From: Aptenodytes patagonicus
Taxonomy: Eukaryota; Chordata; Aves; Sphenisciformes; Spheniscidae
DNA: 64,000 nucleotides
Reading direction: 5' to 3'
NCBI RefSeq assembly: GCF_965638725.1
Contig: NW_027472014.1
Coordinates: 248,001-312,000, forward strand
Position numbers and translations under genes: made by a program. The notes below the pieces were generated by a model. It ran no database searches and had not been told where the DNA came from. It saw nothing but the letters and a program-made list of their open reading frames with translations. Positions 45,855-55,360 of this stretch are shown one piece after another; position 1 is the first letter of the stretch; each line of letters opens with the position of its first letter.

Positions 45855-47771
45855 ATGGAAATAGAGGCGGCAGCGGCGTTGCTCGCAAGCATCCTCTCAA
45901 AGAGAGGGATTGAGACAACGGTAAAGCAACTATATACGTTGATTAAATTAGGACAACGTTGGGGACATTTTAAAGACAATCAAACTATTTTTTCCGACCT
46001 TGAGTGGCGAGAGCTTGGCGACACTATGGGGGAGCAGACTATCACGGGGGACGAAAAGTCAAAGAAGGAGATTAAAGCAGTACAGGAACTGTGGAGATCT
46101 GTGTTAGAGACTTTAAAAGCCATGAAAGCTGAAAGAGAGGTGGCTTGTGCAGCCGCTCAAATGCTAGCCCCAGAACCCTTGCCTGATAAACCAAAGAATA
46201 CAGCATCTGGACTGTCTCGGTTCTTCGGGCTGTCTGCGGTCCGAGGTATGTCGGGCACCCCCAAAAAAACTGCCTTGGAAGTCAAGTATAGCGTTCTAGG
46301 GCGCGATGGCGCTTCTGAACCGCATGAGACCTACCCTCCGCTTACAGACTGCAAAGATGCAGAAACTAGCGGTAACGGGGCCCCTCTTTCACCTGAGACG
46401 GTCGCGGAAAAACAACGACCCGGGGAGGAGAAGCGGCTAGTTCCGTTAACCCCTCCCTGGCCAACAGCCCCGCCTCTAGAAGTCTCTTCAGGTGCGTCTA
46501 CTCCGCCACAGGGTGACAGCAAAGCACAGAGTATGGCTGAGACTAATGAGCTCCTGAAGAAGGTGGTGCAACAGTTACAGGACTTAGCAATTACAGCCCA
46601 GAGGGGAGGAATAGAACACCTGTCCGGGGCGTCAGGGGGATCCCTACCCCCTTGCCTCCCTGGGCCACCAGCGACGGTTCAGCCCAGGCGCTGGAGCGAA
46701 GTGGCTAGAGACGCTATGCTGGACGGGCAGTGGCAAGCGGCATCCAGCTTGGGGGCGAGTGCTTTTCCTGTGTTGCAAGAAAATAACGGCAATAAGTGGG
46801 CGCCTCACGATTGGAAAATCCTACAGCAAGCAAAAAACACTGTGTCCCAGTATGGGATAAAATCAGAAGCTACGCGTCAGATTGTAATTTGGATTTTTTC
46901 GGCGGATTTCATGTGCCCTGCTGACTGCCAAAACCTTATGCGGCTTTTATTGTCACCTACGCAGTATTTGTTGTGGGGGTCGGAGTGGTCACGGCGGGCG
47001 GCGGGCGCTGCGGCACAACATCAAACGCAGGGGGATCCTCTTTATGGGATTACCGCGGAAATGATAACGGGGACGGGAAGGTTTAATGATATTAATGCTC
47101 AGTTAACTTTTCCTCCTGTTTTGTTGCAGTTGTCTGCCAAACTGGCACTAGACGCCTTTTCAGCCTTGCCCGGTTCGTCCGCTCCATCCTTTAGTTCTGT
47201 ACAGCAAGGTGCCACTGAAACGTATAGTCATTTTATCGATCGCTTGTGGGGGGCGATACGTGATCATCCAGATTTGGGGGAGGATAACAAACAGCAAATG
47301 TTTCGAATTTTAGCTTCCGATAACGCTAACAATGCCACAAAAAATATATTAGCCACCCTGCCAAAAAGCGCAGGAATAGAAGAGATGCTCCTGCGAATGG
47401 AGCGTGCTCAAATTCGAAAACAGAATGAAGTAATGGCTGCTACATTGCAGACTACCATTAGGGAAGTGGTGCAACCGTTGGCGGCCGCTGTGCAGCGATC
47501 GTCTGAGACCTCACAGGTTTTTAAAGGAAACTGTTATCGTTGTGGAGAGAGGGGGCATAGCCGCCAGAACTGGAGAGCGATAGTTTGGTGTGACAGGTGT
47601 CAAAAAGGTACTCATGCTCAAAAGGCCTGTTCGGGAAACCTGAAGGGGAGCGCGAAGAGAGGGCGCGTGCAGAAACAAATGCACTCTCCAAGCGTGAACC
47701 AGAGAGGTTTCTCGACAACCACATCCCAGCAACCGCAGGGAGCCTGGCCGTTGACCTGGAAACAGCAGTAG
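45855..47771 (+). CDS. gag: ERV1 gag polyprotein
   Basis: 638 residues. The N-terminal matrix-like region starts MEIEAAAALLASILSKRG and lacks a Gly-2 myristoylation site. Motifs resembling late-assembly signals are YPPL (about residue 156) and PTAP (about 202). Capsid occupies about 270-530 and has a major homology region (SVQQGATETYSHFIDRLWGA). In nucleocapsid the first zinc knuckle has Trp in place of the fourth Cys (CYRCGERGHSRQNW), while the second is complete (CDRCQKGTHAQKAC). The frame is otherwise open. The Cys loss probably arose after integration. Confidence 0.9.
   Translation: MEIEAAAALLASILSKRGIETTVKQLYTLIKLGQRWGHFKDNQTIFSDLEWRELGDTMGEQTITGDEKSKKEIKAVQELWRSVLETLKAMKAEREVACAAAQMLAPEPLPDKPKNTASGLSRFFGLSAVRGMSGTPKKTALEVKYSVLGRDGASEPHETYPPLTDCKDAETSGNGAPLSPETVAEKQRPGEEKRLVPLTPPWPTAPPLEVSSGASTPPQGDSKAQSMAETNELLKKVVQQLQDLAITAQRGGIEHLSGASGGSLPPCLPGPPATVQPRRWSEVARDAMLDGQWQAASSLGASAFPVLQENNGNKWAPHDWKILQQAKNTVSQYGIKSEATRQIVIWIFSADFMCPADCQNLMRLLLSPTQYLLWGSEWSRRAAGAAAQHQTQGDPLYGITAEMITGTGRFNDINAQLTFPPVLLQLSAKLALDAFSALPGSSAPSFSSVQQGATETYSHFIDRLWGAIRDHPDLGEDNKQQMFRILASDNANNATKNILATLPKSAGIEEMLLRMERAQIRKQNEVMAATLQTTIREVVQPLAAAVQRSSETSQVFKGNCYRCGERGHSRQNWRAIVWCDRCQKGTHAQKACSGNLKGSAKRGRVQKQMHSPSVNQRGFSTTTSQQPQGAWPLTWKQQ
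47633..47639 (+). promoter_or_regulatory. ERV1 gag-pro frameshift site
   Basis: GGGAAAC lies in the gag frame as G-GGA-AAC, the classic slippery heptamer. Ten bases downstream GCGCG can pair with CGCGT across a 9-base loop. The next frame, entered by a -1 shift, is pro. Confidence 0.85.
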
Positions 47772-48445
47772 AGGTCATGCTAACTAATTCTGAAGTTTGC
47801 AAAATCCCCAGCAACGCTAATGGGCCACTGATATCTGAGGACCAAAAGATAGGGGGGCTCTTATTAGGACGCTCCTCTGCTGGAGTAAAAGGACTAATTA
47901 TTATTCCAGGAGTTATTGATGCTGACTATGAAGGGACAATCTATATAATGGCTTACACGTTGAACCCACCGCTTTTTGTGCCCAAGGGAAGTCGGATTGC
48001 TCAAAGTCTTGCTTTTAAGAGCCCACTGACCTATTCCCTGCCAAGTGAGAAGAAGCGGGGCAGTGGAAGCTTTGGCTCCACTGGAACAGCAGTGTGTTTT
48101 TCGGCCAAATTAAACCACAGACCAATGATAAAAGGCAGCCTCCAGCAACAGGGCCTCACTGTATGGTTGAACGCAATGATGGATACGGGGGCAGATATCA
48201 CCATCATAAGCTATTCACTTTGGCCCCCGCAGTGGAGACTAGAACCAGCAGGAACTGCTGTTGCTGGAGTAGGGGGTCAATCAGCTACCTACGTTAGCCG
48301 TGAGCCGATACAAATAACCTTCCCAGAGGGACAGCAGGTAAATAATCGGGTACACGTTTTGTCCCTTCCCAACGGTCTTGAAGACTTAATTGGGCGAGAC
48401 GTACTAAGCCAGACAGGGGCCATCCTGACAACTAAGCCTTTTTAG
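47639..48445 (+). CDS. pro: ERV1 dUTPase-protease (pro)
   Basis: Frame -1 to gag; open from 47597 and entered at the slippery site. The N-terminal part is a dUTPase: GRSS, PGVIDADYEG, GSRIAQ and RGSGSFGSTG are its conserved motifs. The C-terminal part is a retroviral aspartic protease with the active-site DTG (MMDTGADITIIS) and GRDVLSQTG near the end. dUTPase in the pro frame is a betaretroviral trait. Pro ends TTT-TAG; slipping back one base on TTT enters the pol frame. Confidence 0.9.
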   Translation, partial: PEGEREERARAETNALSKREPERFLDNHIPATAGSLAVDLETAVEVMLTNSEVCKIPSNANGPLISEDQKIGGLLLGRSSAGVKGLIIIPGVIDADYEGTIYIMAYTLNPPLFVPKGSRIAQSLAFKSPLTYSLPSEKKRGSGSFGSTGTAVCFSAKLNHRPMIKGSLQQQGLTVWLNAMMDTGADITIISYSLWPPQWRLEPAGTAVAGVGGQSATYVSREPIQITFPEGQQVNNRVHVLSLPNGLEDLIGRDVLSQTGAILTTKPF

Positions 48446-50193
48446 TTATGGGCACTGGGGAGCAATCGCGCAACCCCCCACTGACATGGATCTCTCATGA
48501 TCCTACCTGGGTTGACCAGTGGCCCATGACCGAAGAGCGATTGCAAATCACAAAACAATTAGTTGCTGAACAATTGGCCCAAGGACATATTAAGCCTTCT
48601 GTTAGCCCGTGGAATACCCCTATTTTTGTAATTCCCCAAAAATCAGGCAAATGGAGGTTATTACATGACCTCAGGAAAATTAATGCTCAAATGTTACCTA
48701 TGGGAACATTACAACCTGGAATGCCATCGCCAACCATGTTACCAGCTGGGAGGCACATATTGATAACTGATCTTAAAGACTGTTTTTTTACTATCCCTTT
48801 ACACTCTCAAGATACTCAGCGCTTTGCCTTTTCAGTTCCGTCCATAAACAAGGCAAACCCTGCTGATCGATATGAATGGATAGTTTTGCCGCAGGGAATG
48901 AAAAATTCGCCTACATTATGCCAACTTTATGTAGCCAAAGCGCTACAGCCAGTGAGGCAGGAGTGGGCTAATACCATTATTTATCATTATATGGATGATA
49001 TTTTGTGTTGTCAACAACAGCCTTTTACAGCGAAAAATATCCAATGGCTGACTATACTGTTGGCAGAAAAAGGGCTCGTAGTGGCACCAGAAAAAATTCA
49101 ACAGTCTGCACCGTGGAAATATTTAGGCTGGACCATAGAAACATCAAAAATCCGGCCTCAAAAACTTACATTAAAAACCCCGTTAAAAACATTAACAAAT
49201 ATACAAACCATTTTGGGAGATATTCAATGGGTCCGTAACTGTGCTGGAATTACTAGTGAAGCTATCAAACCACTAACTGAACTGCTCCGAGGGTCGCACC
49301 CTGCAGAAAAGATTTTGCTAACACCTGAACATTATGCTGTGTTGCAAAACATAGTGGACAAACTTTCTGTAGCTTGGACGACCCGACGGATCCTCAACCT
49401 TCCAATTTCACTTTTGGTTTGCAATCTGACCGAGTCACCGTTTGCGGTCGTTTGTCAATGGCACAACAAAGACAGGGCAGCAAGGGAGTCGTTCACAGAT
49501 ACGGATGCCATTGACACGACCACAATAGATACGACTACAAGTGACCAGATTAGCAAACGAAGTAAACAGAAACAACAATTGGCAAATCAACAACATTTTT
49601 ATATTCTGGAGTGGATATTTTTACGAGTGCAACCCCCTACTAGCATACAAACGAGACCAGAAGCAGTGGGCGAATTAATTCGCAAAGGGCGGTCACGGAT
49701 TCTAGAACTAACAGGAGAAGAGCCTGCCGCTATCAGCATTCCCGTTAACGCAGCAGACTTGGAATGGTGGATGCGTAATTCCTTAGCCATCCAAGAGGTG
49801 TTACTAGGGTATGCGGGAATCGTGCATTCTCGACAACCTCAGGGGAAATTATGGCAGTTAATAAAACAAAATCAATGGCTGGAGAAACCTAAGGTCACAG
49901 AAGGGCCAATTCCGGGAGGTATTACAGCATACACCGATGCCGGAAAGAGGTCCAAGAGAGCTGTCTGTGTATGGTATGAGGCTGATAAATGGCACCGTCA
50001 GTCTCTCATGGGACAGGAGGGAGACACCTTGCAGACGCTAGAACTGACCGCAGTAATATGGGCGTTGGAGCATTGGTTAAATTTCCCACTAAACGTGGTA
50101 TCTGATTCTTTATATGTTGTGGGGATGGGAATCTCACTAACGGACATTCCTGAGTTTGATTTTAATGAGCAAACACTGCACCACCTGGCATGA
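48436..50193 (+). pseudogene. pol: ERV1 pol, N-terminal part (reverse transcriptase/RNase H), truncated
   Basis: Open from 48436 (first ATG 48448). Reverse transcriptase has LPQGMKNSP and the catalytic YMDD (YHYMDDILCC). RNase H begins at about 49920 (TAYTDAGKRSK) with ELTAVIWALEHW and breaks off at DSLYVV (about 50117), where ERV2 starts. The last 25 codons are ERV2 LTR sequence. The rest of pol resumes at 56938 in the matching phase (the insert plus duplication is 6820 bp, 1 modulo 3), so no other break occurred in pol. Confidence 0.95.
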
Positions 50194-50462
50194 CAAGGCA
50201 CTTAAGCAGAAAACAACGGAGAAAGGAATGTGCAGCTGGAAGGAGAAAAACAAGATAAAGACCATGAAGGCATTTCGCATGATCAGGAAGAACGGGCCAA
50301 TCTGCTAGAGCATAGATGCGCGTGAACACAAGGCTATAACCTATCTGCAAGCTGCAGGTAGCGCGTGTACACTTCTGCTTGCTATAAAAGATGCTAACAA
50401 AGAGCAATAAAGGTCTTTGGTTGCTGTGTCTGCCGGAGTCCGTGCCGCTTTTCACCCCCACA
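50118..50462 (+). repeat. ERV2 5' LTR
   Basis: TGTGGGGATGGG to CACCCCCACA. TATAAAAG at 50383-50390 and AATAAA at 50406-50411, only about 20 bases apart, so the R region is very short, as in some betaretroviruses. Confidence 0.95.
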
Positions 50463-50464
50463 AA

Positions 50465-50482
50465 TGGCGCCCAACGTGGGGC
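50465..50482 (+). promoter_or_regulatory. ERV2 primer-binding site, tRNA-Lys1,2
   Basis: TGGCGCCCAACGTGGGGC is the exact complement of the 3' end of tRNA-Lys(CUU), two bases after the LTR. This primer is used by type-D betaretroviruses. Confidence 0.95.
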
Positions 50483-50627
50483 GAAAATGCTGGAACAGAG
50501 CACCGGTGGGGAGCCAGCTGAACGAGTCATAGCCAGCGGGAGACAGAGCAGTCTCAGGAAAGAGCTGGAGCCGGAACTTTGAATCATCGCCTCGTTGGAG
50601 CAGAGGTGAGCAGCTGGGAAACTTAAA

Positions 50628-50831
50628 ATGGGATCACAACTAACTAAGGAGGAGGAATCTATACTATGTACTATTAAGAAGCTGTTAGAAAAGTGTGGAA
50701 TTAAGTATGATGATTATACCCTCCGCCTATTGCTTTCATGGCTAAAACGAAAGGGAATTCCCCTTGATTCGGCTACTGCTTTTAACGGCGAGCGGGAGAC
50801 CCGCTACGGGGCGCGGGACTCGCTCAGTTAA
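50628..50831 (+). pseudogene. gag: ERV2 gag, matrix remnant
   Basis: 67 codons starting MGSQLTKEEESILCTIKKLL. Gly-2 would allow myristoylation, as in betaretroviral matrix. It ends after RDSLS, where an internal deletion and frame change join it to capsid sequence. Compared with ERV1 gag (638 residues), about 300 residues are missing. Confidence 0.85.
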
Positions 50832-51595
50832 TGGGGGAGGACCCTATCAATACGCCGCAACTGCAGGCACGGCTGGCGCCTGAAATTTTAAGACAATCAG
50901 CAGACCTTGCGTTTCAAGCAATGATAAAGGTCCCTGATACAGGACGACCGGTAAAATCTTTTACTAGCATTAAGCAAGGGACCAACGAACCTTATATGGA
51001 TTTTATCGACAAGCTCCAAGAAGCTATTCAAAAACAAATACAAAATCCTGAAGCCAAAGAGGCATTGCTTATGAAATTGGCTATAGAAAATGCCAATGAG
51101 GACTGTAAAAGAGTCTTGCAGACATTGCGAAATCCGACCATAATAGACATGCTTGACGCGTGCAACCGTGTGGGTTCAATTACACATAAGAATGAGGTTT
51201 TTGCAGCCTGTTTAGCCGCTGCCTTGCGTCCCGGTAACAAAGCGTGTTTCTGCTGTGGAAACTTGGGGCATTTTAAACAGCAATGTCCTGAGAATCCTGT
51301 ACAGAAGGGAGGATCAGAAGGAATTCAGCAGCCCCCTGGTATTTGCCCACGCTGCCGCAAGGGGAGGCACTATGTTAATCAATGCCAGTCGAAATACGAT
51401 CTCCGCGGTCGACCCTTGTCGGGAAACGGGAAGTCGAGCGCGAGGTGGGGGCGCGCACCGACACAAATGCCACCCCAAAATCCCCAACCCCAAAACCCCA
51501 TGAGACCGCTGTCTCAGCAGGCCTGGATCACCTCAAGGCCAGAACCATCGGCAGTGCCGGAGTGGATGTCTCCACAGCCACCAATCTCTCTATAA
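50831..51595 (+). pseudogene. gag: ERV2 gag, capsid C-terminus and nucleocapsid
   Basis: 254 codons, open a little upstream of the first ATG. The major homology region (SIKQGTNEPYMDFIDKLQEA) and two complete zinc knuckles (CFCCGNLGHFKQQC and CPRCRKGRHYVNQC) are present. N-terminal capsid is absent. The slippery site lies at 51421. Confidence 0.9.
51421..51427 (+). promoter_or_regulatory. ERV2 gag-pro frameshift site
   Basis: G-GGA-AAC in the gag frame, followed after ten bases by GCGCG/CGCGC with a 9-base loop. Spacer and loop lengths equal those of ERV1 although the surrounding sequence differs. Confidence 0.85.
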
Positions 51596-52260
51596 ACAAT
51601 CAGACTGTGCACAGGGTGCCCCTCAATGTGAGAGGCCCCCTTGGCCAGGGGCTGAGTGCCCTATTGGTGGGGAGGTCCAGTGCTACTATGCAGGGTTTGT
51701 TTGTGTTACCTGGGGTTATCGACTCTGATTATACGGGACAGCTGCAAGCGTCGCTATGGACCCCCTCTCCTCCAGTATTTATTCCAGCTGGAAGTAGGAT
51801 TGCACAGCTAGTTCCTTTTAAGAGTATGGTTCGTAATCGGGATCCTATTTCCCGGGGAGCTGGTGGATTTGGGTCCACAGGTGAACCAAATATTTTTTGG
51901 ACTCAGCTTGTCCAAAGAACTCAGCCCACTTTGACCTGCACTCTAAAGAATAAAGGCAGCAAACCGGAACAACTGGTAGTGAAGGGAATGATAGATACAG
52001 GGGCAGACGTTACTATCATCAGTACTGCAAAGTGGCCTGGATCATGGGAAACCATCCCGGTCAACACAGGGCTAGTGGGAATCGGAGGCCTGTCGGCATC
52101 CAGGCAGAGTGCCAACTTAATACAGATTGTAAGCCCGGAAGGACAGGTTGCAACTATTCGACCTTTTGTGGTTCCTGTGCCGTTAAACCTGTGGGGACGA
52201 GATGTCTTGAGCACTTGGGGACTAGCGATTGGCACTGCTGATCCGCATCAACATTTTTAG
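51427..52260 (+). CDS. pro: ERV2 dUTPase-protease (pro)
   Basis: Frame open from 51382, entered by -1 shift at 51421-51427. dUTPase motifs: SAGVDVST, GRSS, LPGVIDSDYTG, AGSRIAQ and RGAGGFGSTG. The protease has MIDTGADVTIIS and GRDVLSTWG. It ends TTT-TAG at 52260, the same pro-pol junction as in ERV1. Confidence 0.92.
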   Translation, partial: REVEREVGARTDTNATPKSPTPKPHETAVSAGLDHLKARTIGSAGVDVSTATNLSINNQTVHRVPLNVRGPLGQGLSALLVGRSSATMQGLFVLPGVIDSDYTGQLQASLWTPSPPVFIPAGSRIAQLVPFKSMVRNRDPISRGAGGFGSTGEPNIFWTQLVQRTQPTLTCTLKNKGSKPEQLVVKGMIDTGADVTIISTAKWPGSWETIPVNTGLVGIGGLSASRQSANLIQIVSPEGQVATIRPFVVPVPLNLWGRDVLSTWGLAIGTADPHQHF

Positions 52261-54896
52261 CGGGGGTCACTGGCGCTCGGCCCACCGTTCGACTCACATG
52301 GCTCACCGATCAGCCAGTGTGGGTGGATCAGTGGCCCCTATCACAGGAAAAGGCCGACGCGTTGCAAACGTTAGTGGACGAGCAAGTGAGTCAAGGACAT
52401 CTGGTTCCCACCACCAGCGCCTGGAACACCCCAGTGTTTGTTATAAAAAAGAAAAGTGGCAAATGGAGACTTCTACATGATTTACGGCAAGTAAATGCCA
52501 TGATTCAAGATATGGGGACATTGCAACCAGGTATGCCTTCACCAACATTGATACCTCGTCAATGGGACATTGTGATTATCGATTTGAAAGACTGCTTTTT
52601 CACGATTCCCTTAGCGCCGGAAGATGCTCCCAGATTTGCCTTCTCTCTCCCAGTTGTAAACCATCAAGGGCCTAGGCTGCGATATCATTGGACGGTGTTG
52701 CCCCAGGGCATGAAAAACAGTCCCACAATATGTCAAATGTATGTTGCGCGTGCGTTGTCGCCCATAAGAAACAAATATCCTGACTTAATTTGTTATCACT
52801 ACATGGACGATATTTTAATCGCCGGACGAGACCCAAAGGAACTCGTCACAGTTATGAAAGGTATGTTGCAGGGGTTAAAGACATACGGCTTGCAAATAGC
52901 TCCTGAAAAGGTGCAAGTGCAAGCCCCGTGGAAGTACTTGGGGTGGAAGATTTTAGAACATACAATACAGCCCCAACCCATAACCTTGCAATCTAACATT
53001 AAAACACTGAATGACTTGCAAAAACTAGTAGGGACTATCAATTGGGTACGCCCATTGCTGGGAATAGATAATGACATGTTAAACCCACTGTTCAAGTTGT
53101 TAAAGGGTAATCCTGAGTTGACATCTCCACGAGAATTAACGACAGAGGCCAAACAAGCGCTACAAAAAATATCACAGGCGCTTACCGAAAGGCAAGCACA
53201 ACGCGTAATTGAAGGATTGGGAGTTAACTTGTATGTCCTAAATCAGTCCCGACAAGCAGTGGGCCTCTTAGGCCAATGGGACACCAAGGGGACCCAGGAT
53301 CCCTTAGCCATCATTGAATGGGTATTCCTGCCGCATCAAGCACCAAAAACAATAGTGACAAGGGTGGAAATGTTTTCGATGCTTGTGCGAAAGGGACGCG
53401 CGCGATGTTTGGAATTAACGGGCACAGATCTTAAAACAATTTATCTCCCACTGACTAAAGACCACCTTAATTGGTGTGAGGCTAATAGCCTAGAACTACA
53501 GATAGCGCTGGAAAATTTTAAGGGACAAATTCTAATTCACTATCCATCTCACAAATTATTCTCCCTTAATGAGGAAATTAGTATAATTCCTGAATCGTTG
53601 AGTAAGGAGGTACCTGTCGAAGGACCCACCTTATTCACCGATGGATCAGGACGAACAGGTAAGGCAGTTATAGTGTGGTGTGAAAAAGGGGAATGGAAAC
53701 ATCAAGTTCACCATGTTGTAGGAAGTCCTCAGCTGGTGGAAATATACGCAGTAATTCAGGTCTTTCGCCAATGGGAGATGCCATTAAATTTGGTTACTGA
53801 TTCTCAGTACGTCGCCAACGTTGTCAGGCGCTTGGAAAAGGCTTGGCTCAGAGAAGTTGATAACGAACCAGTGTTTTTAATGTTCAAACAGGTATGGGAC
53901 TTGTTGAATCGCCGCGTAAACCCGTATTACGTGCTCCACGTGAGGAGTCATACCTCCCTCCCAGGGTTTATATCAGAAGGGAATGCGCGAGCTGATCGTC
54001 TCGCTGCCCCCGTATGGACAGTCCCTGTACCAGACGTTTCTACACAAGCCCGATTGTCGCACGAGTTTTTCCATCAATCTGCCCGAATGCTGCGTCGACA
54101 ATTTGGGTTGACTTGGGACACGGCACGAAGTATTGTACAAATGTGTCCTGACTGTCAGCAATTAGTTCCCATACCCCAAACAGGGGTAAATCCCCGAGGA
54201 GAAAAGGCCCTACAGATTTGGCAATCCGATGTTACTCATATCGGAGAATTTGGCAAACAAAAATACGTGCATGTTTCCATCGATACATTCTCCGGAGCTC
54301 TATGGGCGACCGCAGAGACCGGAGAAAAAAGCAAAGATATTTTACGGCACTGGAAAGGGGCCTTTGCTGCTCTAGGGGTTCCACACCAGATCAAAACGGA
54401 CAATGGGCCCGGGTACATAAGCGCAAAAACGCAGGCCTTTTTGGCACAATGGGGCATTCGACATATCACTGGTATCCCTTATTCCCCTCAGAGCCAGGGT
54501 ATCGTTGAGCGGGCTCATCTCACTCTCAAGCAGCTACTACAAAAACAAAAAGGGGGAATGCTAGGGGAATCACCGCAAGCCCGCCTCCATAAGGCAATAT
54601 ATGTGTTAAATCATCTTACAATAAGGGAAGACAGGACAGCCGTTGGCAGCCCTAACACGGTAATAGCGAGACACTTTACCTCTTGTAACTCAGCTTCTCC
54701 AGTAGGAGAAAGGGCTCGGGTGTGGGTCAAGTCATTGGAAAATAGCCAATGGGAAGGCCCTTATGATCTTATAACATGGGGGAGAGGATATGCTTGTGTT
54801 TCCACAGATCGTGGACCCCGGTGGATACCTGCCCGCTGCGTTCGACCGTATCTGGACAAGGAGCCCAAGGAGCCCACAGATGCATCAACGGTTTGA
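52254..54896 (+). CDS. pol: ERV2 pol (reverse transcriptase, RNase H, integrase)
   Basis: A full-length open frame; first ATG at 52317 (859 codons), with in-frame sequence back to the slip site at 52254. Reverse transcriptase: LPQGMKNSP and YHYMDDILIAG. RNase H: TLFTDGSGRTGKA, and TDSQYVA. Integrase: an HHCC zinc-binding domain (about 54060-54170) and a DDE core with Asp in WQSDVTHIG, Asp in KTDNGPGYIS and Glu in GIVERAHL. No stop or frameshift is seen. The end overlaps the small frame at 54790. Confidence 0.95.
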   Translation, partial: FLAGVTGARPTVRLTWLTDQPVWVDQWPLSQEKADALQTLVDEQVSQGHLVPTTSAWNTPVFVIKKKSGKWRLLHDLRQVNAMIQDMGTLQPGMPSPTLIPRQWDIVIIDLKDCFFTIPLAPEDAPRFAFSLPVVNHQGPRLRYHWTVLPQGMKNSPTICQMYVARALSPIRNKYPDLICYHYMDDILIAGRDPKELVTVMKGMLQGLKTYGLQIAPEKVQVQAPWKYLGWKILEHTIQPQPITLQSNIKTLNDLQKLVGTINWVRPLLGIDNDMLNPLFKLLKGNPELTSPRELTTEAKQALQKISQALTERQAQRVIEGLGVNLYVLNQSRQAVGLLGQWDTKGTQDPLAIIEWVFLPHQAPKTIVTRVEMFSMLVRKGRARCLELTGTDLKTIYLPLTKDHLNWCEANSLELQIALENFKGQILIHYPSHKLFSLNEEISIIPESLSKEVPVEGPTLFTDGSGRTGKAVIVWCEKGEWKHQVHHVVGSPQLVEIYAVIQVFRQWEMPLNLVTDSQYVANVVRRLEKAWLREVDNEPVFLMFKQVWDLLNRRVNPYYVLHVRSHTSLPGFISEGNARADRLAAPVWTVPVPDVSTQARLSHEFFHQSARMLRRQFGLTWDTARSIVQMCPDCQQLVPIPQTGVNPRGEKALQIWQSDVTHIGEFGKQKYVHVSIDTFSGALWATAETGEKSKDILRHWKGAFAALGVPHQIKTDNGPGYISAKTQAFLAQWGIRHITGIPYSPQSQGIVERAHLTLKQLLQKQKGGMLGESPQARLHKAIYVLNHLTIREDRTAVGSPNTVIARHFTSCNSASPVGERARVWVKSLENSQWEGPYDLITWGRGYACVSTDRGPRWIPARCVRPYLDKEPKEPTDASTV

Positions 54897-55357
54897 AGTA
54901 GATTACTGGGACTTACACAAAGTATCTCATTCGATATTTGGGGAACCACCTAGTGGGCCAGGCCGTGCCGGGGTATATAGGGGACCAAGTGGGTTGCCAT
55001 TAGCCGTGGACTGGGAACACCAGGCAGCAGAGAACAGTCAACTGGATAATCGAGAGGTGACAGGAATTCCCTGCCTCCAGTGTCCCGGATCAACACATCA
55101 CGCATGGACTTTGTGCAAATGTGATAATTGCAAAAAAAACCCCAACCTGGTATTGTCACTCTCAGTTCCGGGCGGGAAGGTGCACAAGGTGTAAAGGGAA
55201 TACCACCGGGAACGCCGAACCACAGAATCTACAGCTAGTGTGTGGGAGATCACATTGTGTCCCCCAGCTGTGGACTGTGTGGGAAACGGACTGGGAAAGT
55301 ACCAAACGACAGTGTGACAAACGACTTGGGTGGAAACGGAACAAAAAGAGAACGTAA
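54790..55357 (+). other. ERV2 small Cys-rich frames between pol and env
   Basis: Two overlapping frames, 54790-55194 (134 codons) and 55121-55357 (78 codons). The first has a C-x2-C-x10-C-x-C-x2-C cluster near residues 93-113; the second has more Cys pairs and a basic tail (KRLGWKRNKKRT). They meet at an A8 run (about 55132-55139), so a frameshift mutation or slippage is possible. ERV1 has a counterpart at 58031-58417 with the same Cys spacing and a similar tail. It could be an accessory protein or an RNA-binding regulator; I cannot assign it. Confidence 0.55.
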
Positions 55358-55360
55358 ACC

